From assembly GCA_034926675.1 (NCBI GenBank), contig JAYFQW010000006.1:1-64000 (forward strand): a DNA stretch of 64,000 bases, read 5' to 3'. The translations under genes and the position numbers were made by a program. Under the pieces are notes generated by a model. The model saw only the letters and a list, made by a program, of their open reading frames with translations, was not told where the DNA came from and ran no database searches. The first letter of the stretch is position 1; each line of letters begins with the position of its first letter. Of the stretch, positions 41,828-51,312 are shown piece after piece. The DNA is from Clostridia bacterium (lineage in GTDB: Bacteria; Bacillota; DTU025).

Positions 41828-43765
41828 ATGATGTCCTGGTCAAGACGGGGGACTGGTGTTCTCCTGATGGCAGCGGCGCTCTGTGTCGCTGGCATGTCCT
41901 ATGGCTTCGGCGTCACGGCGCTGGCGGCATCCTATTCCGAGGCCCCGATGCTGGCAACCCTGGTGAAGCAGGGGAAACTCAAGCCTCTGGATCAAAGGCT
42001 TCCGGAAAACCCTCTGCTGGTGCCTCCGGTGAAAGAGATCGGCGCATACGGCGGCGCGCTTCGCATTGCCATTCTGAGTCCGGCCGACATTGGAAACGTC
42101 CATTCGGCGCTTCTGAGTGAGCCACTCCTGCGCTGGAACCGCGATGGCAACAAGGTCGTTCCGAACCTGGCCGAAGCGTGGAGCGTGTCGGGGGACGGGC
42201 TGGTGTACACGTTCCGTCTCCGAAAGGGCGTAAAGTGGTCTGACGGCGCCCCCTTCACTGCCGACGATGTGATGTTCTGGTACAACGACATCGTCCTCAA
42301 CAAAGACCTCTGTCCCACCACGCCTGCATGGATGATATCAGAGGGAAAGCCAGCCAAGGTCGAGAAGGTTGATGGTCACACCGTCAGATTCACTCTTGCC
42401 AAGCCAAACGCTGTCTTTGTGGAAAACCTGGCCTTTATGGGCGGAAACGCCGACAGCAACTCCATCATGGCGCGTCCCAAACACTATCTCAAGTCTTTCC
42501 ACGCGAACTACACCCCCAAGGCCACCCTGGACGACATGGCCAAGAAGCAGGGGCTCGATTCGTGGTACGCGCTCTTCCAGGATAAGTGGGACTTCAGGAC
42601 TAACCCGGATTGTCCTACGGTCGCCGCCTGGAGACCGCTCAACGCCCTCCGGGGCAAGGACTATCAGGCTCTGGAACGCAACCCCTACTACTGGAAGGTG
42701 GACCCCAACGGCAATCAGCTGCCCTACATCGACAAGATCGCGGTTCAGATCGTGTCGAACGTTGAAGTTCTGAACATGAAGGTCGCCGCTGGCGAAATCG
42801 ACATGGACTGGGGACACATGACCCTCCCCAACTATCCATTCCTGAAAGAGAACGCCGATAAGGGCAACTACAAAGTACTGCTCTGGAACTCCACATTAGG
42901 CTCGAACCTGCAGTTCCAGTTCGACCTGAATCACAAGGATCCCGTGCTGAGGGAGATCTTCAACAACAGGCAGTTCAGGGCGGCGCTCTCCCTGGGCATC
43001 AACCGCGACGAGATCAACGAGCTGTGCTACATGGGCCTCGCAGAACCCAGGCACGCCACAGTGATGCAGGGATGCCCCTACTACACACCAGGCATTGACA
43101 AGCTGTACACCGCATATGATCCCAAGACGGCCAACGCGATGCTGGACGAAATGGGACTGGGCAAGAAGGGCAAAGACGGTTTCAGACTGCGTCCCGACGG
43201 CAAGCCCCTGGAATTGCTCATTGAGTATCCTCCGACCACAGAGTTCGGACCGTGGGGAGACGCCATCCAGCTCGTGACCAACTGCTGGCAGGATCTGGGC
43301 GTCAAGGCGGTCGCCAAGTGCATCGCCGATGGGACTCACGTCACCCGTTCTTCCACAAACGAGATGGACTTCACGGTTTGGGCGTACGGCAGAGGACTTC
43401 ACCCCCTGATTCAGCCCACGTATCTGTTCCCCTCCGTTCCCAACCGCTCCACCGGAAGCGTCTTGTACGCCCAGTGGTATGCGACAGGAGGCAAGCAGGG
43501 TGAGAAGCCCAGCGGCGACATGCTCAAAGCCATGGAGATGTATGCCCAGTATGTAGTGGCTGTGGACGAGAACGAGAGGCTTCGCATAGGAACAGAGATT
43601 GTGAAGATCGCAGCGGAGAACATGTGGGGAATCGGAGTAGTGGGAATCGCGCCGGTTCCGATCGTGGTGAAGAAGAACGTTATCAACGTGCCTGAGAAGT
43701 CCACACGCGATTGGCTATTGATCCAGATCGCGCACACCAATCCCGAGCAGTACTTCATCAAGTAG
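41828..43765 (+). CDS. ABC transporter substrate-binding protein, family 5 (peptide type)
   Basis: 645 residues. A signal peptide (MMSWSRRGTGVLLMAAALC, cleavage near ALAA-S) without a clear lipobox precedes a DppA/OppA-like fold: LRWNRDGNKVVPNLAEAWSV, YTFRLRKGVKWSDGAPFTADDV (quoted in parts), NPYYWKVDPNGNQLPY, ALSLGINRDEI and PYYTPGIDKLYTAYDPK. It captures peptides or muropeptides outside the membrane for the permeases. The ATG at 41828 is preceded by AGGAGGAGG; an ATG 18 bp upstream lacks a site. First gene of the transporter operon. Confidence 0.88.
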   Translation: MMSWSRRGTGVLLMAAALCVAGMSYGFGVTALAASYSEAPMLATLVKQGKLKPLDQRLPENPLLVPPVKEIGAYGGALRIAILSPADIGNVHSALLSEPLLRWNRDGNKVVPNLAEAWSVSGDGLVYTFRLRKGVKWSDGAPFTADDVMFWYNDIVLNKDLCPTTPAWMISEGKPAKVEKVDGHTVRFTLAKPNAVFVENLAFMGGNADSNSIMARPKHYLKSFHANYTPKATLDDMAKKQGLDSWYALFQDKWDFRTNPDCPTVAAWRPLNALRGKDYQALERNPYYWKVDPNGNQLPYIDKIAVQIVSNVEVLNMKVAAGEIDMDWGHMTLPNYPFLKENADKGNYKVLLWNSTLGSNLQFQFDLNHKDPVLREIFNNRQFRAALSLGINRDEINELCYMGLAEPRHATVMQGCPYYTPGIDKLYTAYDPKTANAMLDEMGLGKKGKDGFRLRPDGKPLELLIEYPPTTEFGPWGDAIQLVTNCWQDLGVKAVAKCIADGTHVTRSSTNEMDFTVWAYGRGLHPLIQPTYLFPSVPNRSTGSVLYAQWYATGGKQGEKPSGDMLKAMEMYAQYVVAVDENERLRIGTEIVKIAAENMWGIGVVGIAPVPIVVKKNVINVPEKSTRDWLLIQIAHTNPEQYFIK

Positions 43766-43890
43766 ACTGGTTCAGAATCTGTCGGGGTCAGCCCAGATCG
43801 GCTCGGCTCAGACCGCTCGTCGGCCGGCCCCGACTCCTCACTTCGGCTCCTCGCGCCAGTGCCGATATCGCTTGCCATGCGGAGGTGATC

Positions 43891-45183
43891 ATGATGGTCG
43901 AAGGAACGCGCTGCGCCGCCGATCATGCCAACGATCATGTGAAAGTGAAGCTTGGCATCACGAAATTGCTCGAGGATCCAGGAAAGTATCTTGGCAGAAT
44001 GTGCCCTGGCAGCGCGCATCGCGGCAGTGCGCATCGCGGCAGTGCGCATCCCGGCAGTGCGCATCGCGGCAGGCCGCGTGTGGGCCTCGTGGCCAACTAC
44101 AATGCTGTAGACGAGCATGCCAGGCCGATCATCCAGCTCCTTCGCGAGCGCTCCGAAATCAGCCTGCGTGCGATCTACGTGGCCGAACACGGCCTTTGGG
44201 GATGCGAGCAAGCCGGCGTGAAACTGGGAGACTCGGTAGACGCATTCACAGGCGCCCAGGTCTTCAGCCTATATGGCGACACTATGAAACCAACACCCGA
44301 AATGCTCAGCGACATAGACGTGCTCGTGTGTGACGGAGCCGATATCGGCTCCCGTTACTGGACATGCCTTTCGACCATGGCCCTGTGCATCGAGGCAATG
44401 GCCCAGGCAGGCAAGCCCATAATCGTGACGGACAGGCCCAATCCCCTGGGCGGGGCGGCAGTTGAGGGAAACGTCTTGGACATGGAATACCACTCTTTCG
44501 TGGGGTTCTTTCGCATACCCATCCGCCACGGCATGACCCCGGGGGAGCTAGCGAGGCTGTTCGCCGGGGAATCGGACCTCGACGCCGACCTTACAATCGT
44601 TCCGATGGACGGCTGGACAAGGGACATGCTGTTCCCCGATACCGGCCACTTTTGGACTGCCACCCCGAACATGCCGGACTTCGAAACCGCGCTGCTGTAT
44701 CCGGGGACGTGCCTGTTCGAGGGGACAGCTTGCTCTGAAGGTCGAGGAACTACGAAGCCTTTCAAACTCATCGGAGCGCCCTGGATCAACGCGATCGACC
44801 TCGCCGACCGGCTGAACAACATGGGCATAGATGGGGCGCGCTTCAGGCCGGCGCACTTCAGGCCGGCATTTTCAAAGCATGCCGGCGAGCAGTGTCAGGG
44901 AGTCGAGATATACATCACAGATCACGGGCGCATAAGGCCAGTGCATCTGGGTCTTTCCATGTTATGTACGATGAGGGAACAGCGCCCCGACCTCTTCGCC
45001 TGGAACGTCCCCTTCATCGACTTGCTGTCGGGCGGCGCCGATTTGAGGACCTGGATAGACGATGGTTCAACACCAGAGCAGATATTGAGCCGGTGGAGGC
45101 CGGGCATGAACCAGTTCCTGGGCGTTCGCGAGCGTTACCTGCTGTATGACGGCAGCAGCGGCGCGGGAAACAGGAGGCGATGA
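43891..45183 (+). CDS. namZ: DUF1343/NamZ-like exo-beta-N-acetylmuramidase, no signal peptide
   Basis: 430 residues. The conserved block from about residue 60 matches the NamZ (YbbC) family: GLVANYNAVDEHARPIIQLL, YVAEHGLWGCEQAGVKLGD, SLYGDTMKPTPEML, DVLVCDGADIGSRYWTCLST, DRPNPLGGAAVEGNVLD, FFRIPIRHGMTPGELARLF, YPGTCLFEGTACSEGRGTT and RFRPAHFRPAFSKHAGE. NamZ removes N-acetylmuramic acid from muropeptides. Unlike the secreted Bacillus enzyme there is no signal peptide, suggesting action on imported fragments. Residues 40-59 are four GSAHR/GSAHP repeats encoded by a 15-bp tandem repeat just before the domain. GGAGGTGATC precedes the ATG. It lies inside the transporter operon. Confidence 0.8.
   Translation: MMVEGTRCAADHANDHVKVKLGITKLLEDPGKYLGRMCPGSAHRGSAHRGSAHPGSAHRGRPRVGLVANYNAVDEHARPIIQLLRERSEISLRAIYVAEHGLWGCEQAGVKLGDSVDAFTGAQVFSLYGDTMKPTPEMLSDIDVLVCDGADIGSRYWTCLSTMALCIEAMAQAGKPIIVTDRPNPLGGAAVEGNVLDMEYHSFVGFFRIPIRHGMTPGELARLFAGESDLDADLTIVPMDGWTRDMLFPDTGHFWTATPNMPDFETALLYPGTCLFEGTACSEGRGTTKPFKLIGAPWINAIDLADRLNNMGIDGARFRPAHFRPAFSKHAGEQCQGVEIYITDHGRIRPVHLGLSMLCTMREQRPDLFAWNVPFIDLLSGGADLRTWIDDGSTPEQILSRWRPGMNQFLGVRERYLLYDGSSGAGNRRR
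44008..44067 (+). repeat. 15-bp tandem repeat inside namZ
   Basis: Four tandem copies of GGCAGTGCGCATCGC (copies at 44008, 44023, 44038, 44053; copies 1 and 3 each differ by one base). Length is a multiple of three, so the frame is kept (GSAHR x3, GSAHP once). Confidence 0.92.
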
Positions 45184-45187
45184 TACG

Positions 45188-46171
45188 TTGGCCGGCTATG
45201 TCCTACGGCGCGTTCTCTACGCGATGCCAACTCTGATACTCATATCGATAGTGTCCTTCATAATCATCCAGCTGCCTCCGGGAGATTTCCTTACGTCGTA
45301 CATCGCTCAGCTCAGTCAGACCGGCCAGACCGTGGATGAGGCCGCGATCGCGTCATTAACCAAGCGATACGGTCTTGACCAGCCGATGCACATACAGTAC
45401 TTCAAATGGATGTGGGGCATGCTGCACGGTGATTTCGGCCAGTCCTTTGAGTGGAACATGCCTGTTAGTTCGCTGATATGGGAAAGACTGGGGCTTACAG
45501 TGGCGATCTCCGCTGCAACTATGCTGTTCACGTGGGCAGTGTCCTTCCCGATAGGCATCTACTCAGCGACTCATCAATACTCGTTTGGAGACTACTTTGT
45601 TTCCGCAGTTGGGTTCATCGGCCTGGCGACCCCTTCTTTCATGCTAGCCCTGATACTTATGTGGTTCGCGTACTCACATTTCGGGCAGAGTGTTGGCGGA
45701 CTCTTCTCGCCCGAGTTCATGGAAGTCGGCTGGAGTTGGGCGAAATGTGCGGATATGCTGAAGCATCTGTGGATCCCGGTCATCATCATAGGTATGAGCG
45801 GCACAGCCGGCCTCATCAGGACGTTAAGAGCCAATCTCCTCGACGAGCTGGGCAAGCCCTACGTCGCCACAGCCAGAGCCAAGGGAGCGCCTGAGCGAAG
45901 GCTGCTCTACAAGTATCCTGTGAGGATCGCCATGATCCCTTTCATCAGCACAGTAGGATGGTCGCTCCCCACTTTGATCTCGGGCGAGACTATAACCTCA
46001 GTTGTGCTCAGTCTTCCCACAACAGGGCCGCTGCTTCTCAGGGCGCTTCAGAGCCAGGACATGTACCTGGCAGGCAGCTTCCTGATGCTTCTCAGCTCCC
46101 TTACGGTCATCGGGACTCTTACATCCGACATTCTGCTTGCCTGGGTGGATCCCAGGATCAGGTACGAGTAG
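45188..46171 (+). CDS. ABC transporter permease (DppB/OppB family)
   Basis: 327 residues with six membrane segments beginning LRRVLYAMPTLILISIVSFI, then the binding-protein-dependent transport domain with the EAA loop for the ATPase (LLDELGKPYVATARAKGAPE) and the DppB-type ending LTSDILLAWVDPRIRYE. Start is a TTG at 45188 with AGGAGG 10 nt upstream, 4 bp after the namZ stop, so translation is probably coupled. Partner of the next permease. Confidence 0.92.
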   Translation: MAGYVLRRVLYAMPTLILISIVSFIIIQLPPGDFLTSYIAQLSQTGQTVDEAAIASLTKRYGLDQPMHIQYFKWMWGMLHGDFGQSFEWNMPVSSLIWERLGLTVAISAATMLFTWAVSFPIGIYSATHQYSFGDYFVSAVGFIGLATPSFMLALILMWFAYSHFGQSVGGLFSPEFMEVGWSWAKCADMLKHLWIPVIIIGMSGTAGLIRTLRANLLDELGKPYVATARAKGAPERRLLYKYPVRIAMIPFISTVGWSLPTLISGETITSVVLSLPTTGPLLLRALQSQDMYLAGSFLMLLSSLTVIGTLTSDILLAWVDPRIRYE

Positions 46172-46182
46172 GAGGCGAGCGC

Positions 46183-47319
46183 ATGCGCGACGACAGGGTC
46201 CCCGTGCCGGGAGAGGAAGGCGAATTTGAGGGCGACGAGAGGATTTATGTGGCGTCTCAGTGGCAACTGACATGGTGGAAGTTCAGGAAGCACCAGCTCG
46301 CGAAGGTCAGCGGCATACTCCTCATCCTCATCTACCTGTCTGCGATATTCTGCGAGTGCCTGGCGCCTTACGATCCCAACACCTATAGCGCAGCGTGCAT
46401 ATACGCCCCTCCGCAGCAAATGCGCTTCGTTGACAGCCAGGGCAGATGGCACTGGAGGCCCTTCGTATACGGGTATCGAAGAGAGATCGACCCCGACACT
46501 CTGAGGAAGGTGTACATGCCAGATGAAGGCAAGATATACCCTATCTACTTCTTCACCAGAGGACAGCCCTACAAAATGTGGGGCTTCTGGCAGACTGACG
46601 TTCACCTCATGAGCGTTAAGGAAGGAAGCCTGTTCCTCTGGGGCGCCGACAGGATGGGCAGAGACCTGTTCTCCAGGGTGCTCTACGGATCGAGGATATC
46701 CACTTCAATAGGGTTGATCGGAGTGTTCATAAGCTTCGTCCTCGGAGTCATGATAGGCGGGTTTTCCGGCTACCTGGGAGGGGTATTCGACGTGATCGTC
46801 CAGCGCTTGATCGAGTTCCTCCGGAGCATCCCCACCACGCCGCTGTGGATGGGTCTGAGCGCTGCCCTCCCGCCACACTGGCCCCCTCTTCGGGTATACT
46901 TCGGCATTACAGTAATACTGTCCCTGATGAGCTGGACCGATCTGGCTAGGGTCGTAAGAAGCAAGTTCCTCTCTTTGCGAGAGGAGGAGTTTGTGGTGGC
47001 TGCAAGACTAGCAGGCGCCAGCGAATTCAGAATTGTGTTCCGGCACATGGCGCCGTCGTTTCTGAGTCACATCATCGCTTCCATCACCCTTTCGATCCCT
47101 GGGATGATCCTCGGAGAGACCAGCCTGAGCTTCCTCGGACTTGGACTGCGTCCGCCCGTCGTGAGCTGGGGTGTGCTGTTGCAGGAGGCTCAGAACGTGA
47201 GGTCAGTCGCCCTGGCGCCCTGGCTGCTGCTGCCGGGGCTGATGGTGATCGTAACGGTGCTGGCGTTCAACTTCCTCGGAGATGGACTCCGCGACGCGGC
47301 AGACCCGTATTCCAGGTGA
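46183..47319 (+). CDS. ABC transporter permease (DppC/OppC family) with long extracytoplasmic loop
   Basis: 378 residues. TM1 (VSGILLILIYLSAIFCECLA) is followed by an unusually long aromatic-rich loop of about 120 residues (YAPPQQMRFVDSQGRWHWRP onwards, to GSLFLWGADRMGRDLFSR) before the five-helix core with the EAA motif (EEEFVVAARLAGASEFRIVF). Such loops occur in a subset of peptide transporters and may touch the binding protein. AGGAGG lies before the ATG at 46183, 11 bp after the previous stop. Confidence 0.92.
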   Translation: MRDDRVPVPGEEGEFEGDERIYVASQWQLTWWKFRKHQLAKVSGILLILIYLSAIFCECLAPYDPNTYSAACIYAPPQQMRFVDSQGRWHWRPFVYGYRREIDPDTLRKVYMPDEGKIYPIYFFTRGQPYKMWGFWQTDVHLMSVKEGSLFLWGADRMGRDLFSRVLYGSRISTSIGLIGVFISFVLGVMIGGFSGYLGGVFDVIVQRLIEFLRSIPTTPLWMGLSAALPPHWPPLRVYFGITVILSLMSWTDLARVVRSKFLSLREEEFVVAARLAGASEFRIVFRHMAPSFLSHIIASITLSIPGMILGETSLSFLGLGLRPPVVSWGVLLQEAQNVRSVALAPWLLLPGLMVIVTVLAFNFLGDGLRDAADPYSR

Positions 47320-47386
47320 CATGACACAGCAGCAGCCAGGCCAGGTAAGGCCAACTCAGGTAGGGCCAGGTAAGGCGGGAGATGCC

Positions 47387-48409
47387 ATGCATGACGAGTT
47401 GCTAGAGGTTGACGACCTCAGAACATATTTCTTCCTCGACGAGGGCGCCGTGAAGGCGCTCGACGGCGTGAGCTTCACGGTCAGGCGAGGAAGAACCCTG
47501 GGCATAGTCGGGGAGAGCGGGTGCGGAAAGAGCGTGGCCGCCCTATCTATCCTCAGGCTCCTGGGGCATAAGGGCAAGATCGTGAGCGGCAGCGTGAAGC
47601 TATACGGAGATGAATTCGGGCCGTTGGGCCATGTGGACCTGGCCAGGCTCAATCCAACCGGTCCCAAGATGAAGGCCATCCGCGGCAAGGACATCGCCAT
47701 CATATTCCAGGAGCCGATGACATCCTTCTGCCCTGTCTACTCCATCGGCAACCAGATCATCGAGGCCATACTGCTCCACCAACACGTCCGCCCCGAGCAG
47801 GCCAGAAGCCGCGCCGTCGACATGCTCCGAAAGGTGGGCATTCCCCAGCCCGAACTGCGAATCGACGAGTATCCTTACCAGCTCAGCGGCGGAATGAGGC
47901 AGAGAGCCATGATCGCCATGGCCCTGTGTTGTCATCCCAAACTCCTCATAGCCGATGAGCCCACAACAGCGCTCGACGTGACCATTCAAGCCCAGATACT
48001 CGATCTCATGCGTTCACTGCAACGCGAGTTCGGGATGGCGATCATGCTGATCACACACAATCTGGGCGTGGTGGCGGAGATGGCGGAGGACGTGATCGTG
48101 ATGTACCTCGGCCGAATCGTGGAGCGCGGCCCGGTGGATGAACTCTTCCACAACCCGCTGCACCCGTATACAAGAGCACTCATGAAGTCCATTCCGAGAA
48201 TGGGAAGCGGCGCGAAAGGACGTCTTGAGTCCATAAAGGGAGCGGTGCCCGACGGCTACAACATACCTCACGGGTGCTCGTTTCATCCAAGGTGCCCCGA
48301 GTACCGGAAGGGGCAGTGCAATATGCGTGTTCCTGTACTCGCCGAGATGTCGCCGGGCCACCAAGTAGCCTGCTTGCTGTTCGGGGAGGTGAGCGCAGAT
48401 GGATGCTGA
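47387..48409 (+). CDS. Peptide ABC transporter ATP-binding protein (DppD/OppD family)
   Basis: 340 residues. Walker [14 protein letters not shown], signature [15 protein letters not shown], Walker [15 protein letters not shown], switch His in [16 protein letters not shown], and the C-terminal oligopeptide-transporter domain with the Cys motif [15 protein letters not shown] that can bind an Fe-S cluster in this family. The ATG at 47387 is preferred for GGGAG 5 nt upstream and homology; an ATG at 47321 would add 22 residues of Gln/Pro-rich sequence. The gap 47320-47386 holds CCAGGTAAGGC-type short repeats. Confidence 0.9.
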   Translation: MHDELLEVDDLRTYFFLDEGAVKALDGVSFTVRRGRTLGIVGESGCGKSVAALSILRLLGHKGKIVSGSVKLYGDEFGPLGHVDLARLNPTGPKMKAIRGKDIAIIFQEPMTSFCPVYSIGNQIIEAILLHQHVRPEQARSRAVDMLRKVGIPQPELRIDEYPYQLSGGMRQRAMIAMALCCHPKLLIADEPTTALDVTIQAQILDLMRSLQREFGMAIMLITHNLGVVAEMAEDVIVMYLGRIVERGPVDELFHNPLHPYTRALMKSIPRMGSGAKGRLESIKGAVPDGYNIPHGCSFHPRCPEYRKGQCNMRVPVLAEMSPGHQVACLLFGEVSADGC

Positions 48410-49457
48410 CGCCCTCGTGCAGGTGCGCAACTTGAAGAAGCACTTCCCCATTCGCAGAGGGGCCTGGAAGAGAGTCGCCGGATGCGTGAGGGCCGTGGAC
48501 GATGTTAGCTTCGATATAAGGGAAGGGGAAACGCTCGGGCTCGTGGGCGAGAGCGGTTGCGGCAAGACCACCGCCGGGCGGTGCATACTGCGGGCCATCG
48601 GTCCCACAAGCGGAAAGATCCTCTTCAGGCGGAGGCGCGACGAAGAGCCCGTTGATCTGGCAGCACTGAACAAGAGCGAACTCAGGGCGGTACGTAGAGA
48701 CATGCAGCTTGTGTTCCAAGACCCCTACTCCTCCCTCAATCCGCGCATGACCGTCAAGGATATCATAGGCGAACCGCTCCTAGTTAACAGAGCGGCCAGG
48801 GGCGCAGAACTCGACGCGCGCGTGGCCGATCTCATGGAAAGGGTGGGGCTCAGGCCCGAGTATATGGCGAGATATCCCCATGCTTTCAGCGGAGGTCAGA
48901 GGCAACGGATCGGAATCGCGAGGGCCTTGGCCCTCAACCCGAAGCTGATCGTATGCGACGAGTCAGTGTCGGCTCTCGACGTGTCGATTCAGGCGCAGAT
49001 ACTCAATCTCCTTCAGGATCTCCAGGATGAGCGCCGTCTGACGTACCTGTTCATCGCCCACGACCTCAGTGTCATCGAGCACATAAGCGACCGAGTGGCC
49101 GTGATGTATGTTGGTAAGATAGTGGAACTAGCCGAGTCGTCCGAGCTATTCACATGTCCCAAACACCCATATACTGAAGCCCTGCTCTCCGCGGCGCCGA
49201 AACCGGATCCCCGGCTCAAGACCGCTCGTATCCTGCTCCAAGGAGAGGTGGCGGATCCGGCCGACCCGCCATCGGGATGCTACTTCCATCCGCGATGCGC
49301 CTACGCCAGCGAGATCTGCAGCAAAGAAGCGCCCGAGTTGAGAATGGTCGGCGCGCGCGCCAGTGGCGCCGGCATCGGAGGCGGAAGCGAGCGCCTCGTA
49401 GCCTGTCATCTCGCGGAAACTCTCGAGCTGGCTGGGATGGGCGCGTCGCGCGAGTGA
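48399..49457 (+). CDS. Peptide ABC transporter ATP-binding protein (DppF/OppF family)
   Basis: 352 residues. Walker [14 protein letters not shown], signature [15 protein letters not shown], Walker [14 protein letters not shown], switch [12 protein letters not shown], and the oligo_HPY C-terminus with [14 protein letters not shown]. The ATG overlaps the preceding ATPase gene by 11 bp, so they are translated together and form the heterodimeric motor of the transporter. Last gene of the operon; a strong hairpin follows. Confidence 0.92.
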   Translation: MDADALVQVRNLKKHFPIRRGAWKRVAGCVRAVDDVSFDIREGETLGLVGESGCGKTTAGRCILRAIGPTSGKILFRRRRDEEPVDLAALNKSELRAVRRDMQLVFQDPYSSLNPRMTVKDIIGEPLLVNRAARGAELDARVADLMERVGLRPEYMARYPHAFSGGQRQRIGIARALALNPKLIVCDESVSALDVSIQAQILNLLQDLQDERRLTYLFIAHDLSVIEHISDRVAVMYVGKIVELAESSELFTCPKHPYTEALLSAAPKPDPRLKTARILLQGEVADPADPPSGCYFHPRCAYASEICSKEAPELRMVGARASGAGIGGGSERLVACHLAETLELAGMGASRE

Positions 49458-49480
49458 TATGGCAGTATAGACGACCACGG

Positions 49481-49510
49481 GAACGGGCACGCCTGAAGGC
49501 GTGCCCGTTC
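49481..49510 (+). terminator. Terminator after the ABC operon
   Basis: Perfect 13-bp stem GAACGGGCACGCC / GGCGTGCCCGTTC with a 4-nt TGAA loop, followed by ATCAGTTCTTC (weak U-tract). It separates the transporter operon from convergent hydA. Confidence 0.72.
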
Positions 49511-49554
49511 ATCAGTTCTTCGCACGTATCGTACTGCCGCGCGACTCCCCATCG

Positions 49555-51288
49555 CTACACGGTTTTCCACTTTCCGCGCGCAACGTAGTGCGTGTGCAGC
49601 AGTTCGTGGGAGCGCTCTCCCAGCGGAGCCTTCAAGAACTCCTCGTATAGCTGCTTGATTGCTGGGTTCTCATGGGACTTCCTCATGGGCATGCCCCGGT
49701 CGGCCTGATATGTGGCCGCGATCCGTTCCAGCCGCCTCTCGGTGTTGGTCCCGATGGGCTGCCCGCCTCCGCCGATGCACCCGCCTGGGCATGCCATGAT
49801 CTCGATGAAATCGTAGGCCGCCTCGCCTGAGCGCACCCTGTCAAGGAGCTTGCGGGCGTTTCCGAGGCCGTGGGCCACCGCAACGCGAACGGTTGTGCCT
49901 GCCAGGTCCACCTGCGCCTCCTTGATTCCCTCGAACCCTCTCACCGCTTCGAAATCCAGCGAGGGCAGTTCCTTGCCTGTGACCACCTCGTACACCGTTC
50001 TGAGGGCCGCCTCCATCACACCGCCGCTGGCGCCGAAGATCACGCCTGCACCAGTGCTTATGCCCAGAGGAGCATCGTAATCCTCGGGTTCAAGGCATGA
50101 CACGTCGATCCCCGACTCCCGTAGCATCCTGGCGAGCTCGCGGGTGGTAAGCACGGCGTCGACATCCTTGTAGCCGGAGGAACGCATCTCAGGCCTCTCG
50201 CACTCGAACTTCTTCGCGGTACATGGCATGATCGAGACCACGAACACATCCTTCGGGTCGATTCCGGCCTTCTCAGCGTAGTAGGTCTTGGCCAGGGCGC
50301 CGAACATCTGCTGAGGCGACTTGCACGTCGACAGGTTCGGCAACATCTCAGGGTAGAAGTGCTCGATGAACTTGATCCATCCAGGGCTGCAAGAGGTGAT
50401 CATGGGCATTGCGCCTCCGTGTTTGATCCTCTCGAGCAGCTCGTTGCCTTCCTCGATGATTGTTAGGTCAGCTGTGAAGTCGGTGTCGAACACCCGGTCA
50501 AACCCGAGCGCCCGCAGGGCCGCTACCATCTGTCCGGTCACGATGGACCCTGGAGCAAGCCCGAACTCCTCGCCAAGGGACACCCTGATGGCGGGGGCAG
50601 TCTGGACCACAACGTGCTTCTTCGGGTCTGCAAGCGCGTCCCACACCGTTCGCGTGGAATCCACCTCAGTCAGAGCCCCGGTTGGGCACACAAGCACACA
50701 CTGGCCGCAGTTGGTGCAGATGGCCTCTCCAAGAGGCAACTCGCCTGCTGGGCTCACCACGCTCGCGAACCCGCGACGAGCGAGGCCTATGGCCGACACT
50801 CCCTGCACGTTCTCACATACCGATATGCACCTGCGGCAGAGGATGCACTTGTTAGGATCACGGACAATCGACGGCGACGAGCGGTCAACAGGGTGCTGTC
50901 CCTTCTCGCCCTCGAATCTTATCTCCCTGATCCCCATGGACTCCGCCATGCTCTGCAGTTCGCAGGATCCACTTCTCGTGCACGTAAGGCACTCATATGG
51001 GTGGTTCGAGATAATGAGTTCCAGCACCGCACGGCGGGCGTCCCGCACCGTCTTGGTATTGGTGTGGACAACCATGTTCGGAGCAACTGGAGTCACGCAC
51101 GAGGCGGCCAACGTCCTGGCGCCCTCGATCTCCACGACACACATACGGCACGAACCTATCACGTTGATGTCCTTCAGGTAGCAGAGGGTGGGGATATTCA
51201 CGCCCGCCTGCCCCGCAGCCTCGAGAACGCTAGTGCCGGCGGGTACCGTGACTTGGCGCCCGTCTATGGTGAGAGTAACATCGCCCAT
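49555..51288 (-). CDS. hydA: [FeFe] hydrogenase, catalytic subunit (bifurcating, NADH-dependent type)
   Basis: 577 residues. N-terminal 2Fe-2S domain (CYLKDINVIGSCRMCVVE), a His/Cys 4Fe-4S region (HPYECLTCTRSGSCELQ), 2[4Fe-4S] ferredoxin motifs (CILCRRCISVCE, CTNCGQCVLVCP), then the H-cluster domain with the three conserved loops: TSCSPGW (C300), MPCTAKKFE (C356) and MACPGGCIGGGG (C500, C504). This is the group A, trimeric, electron-bifurcating type that makes H2 from ferredoxin and NADH together. All cluster Cys are intact. The ATG follows GGAGTG; the gene lies 24 bp after hydB. Confidence 0.95.
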   Translation of the reverse strand: MGDVTLTIDGRQVTVPAGTSVLEAAGQAGVNIPTLCYLKDINVIGSCRMCVVEIEGARTLAASCVTPVAPNMVVHTNTKTVRDARRAVLELIISNHPYECLTCTRSGSCELQSMAESMGIREIRFEGEKGQHPVDRSSPSIVRDPNKCILCRRCISVCENVQGVSAIGLARRGFASVVSPAGELPLGEAICTNCGQCVLVCPTGALTEVDSTRTVWDALADPKKHVVVQTAPAIRVSLGEEFGLAPGSIVTGQMVAALRALGFDRVFDTDFTADLTIIEEGNELLERIKHGGAMPMITSCSPGWIKFIEHFYPEMLPNLSTCKSPQQMFGALAKTYYAEKAGIDPKDVFVVSIMPCTAKKFECERPEMRSSGYKDVDAVLTTRELARMLRESGIDVSCLEPEDYDAPLGISTGAGVIFGASGGVMEAALRTVYEVVTGKELPSLDFEAVRGFEGIKEAQVDLAGTTVRVAVAHGLGNARKLLDRVRSGEAAYDFIEIMACPGGCIGGGGQPIGTNTERRLERIAATYQADRGMPMRKSHENPAIKQLYEEFLKAPLGERSHELLHTHYVARGKWKTV

Positions 51289-51312
51289 TCGTATCACTCC
51301 ATTCTCGCGGTC

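Noticed and set aside
44008-44067. CRISPR-like array
   Set aside because: Units are contiguous 15-bp tandem copies without spacers and lie in a coding frame.
43411-44211. Minus-strand frame with MRTAA repeats
   Set aside because: Antisense of the binding protein and of the 15-bp repeat in namZ.
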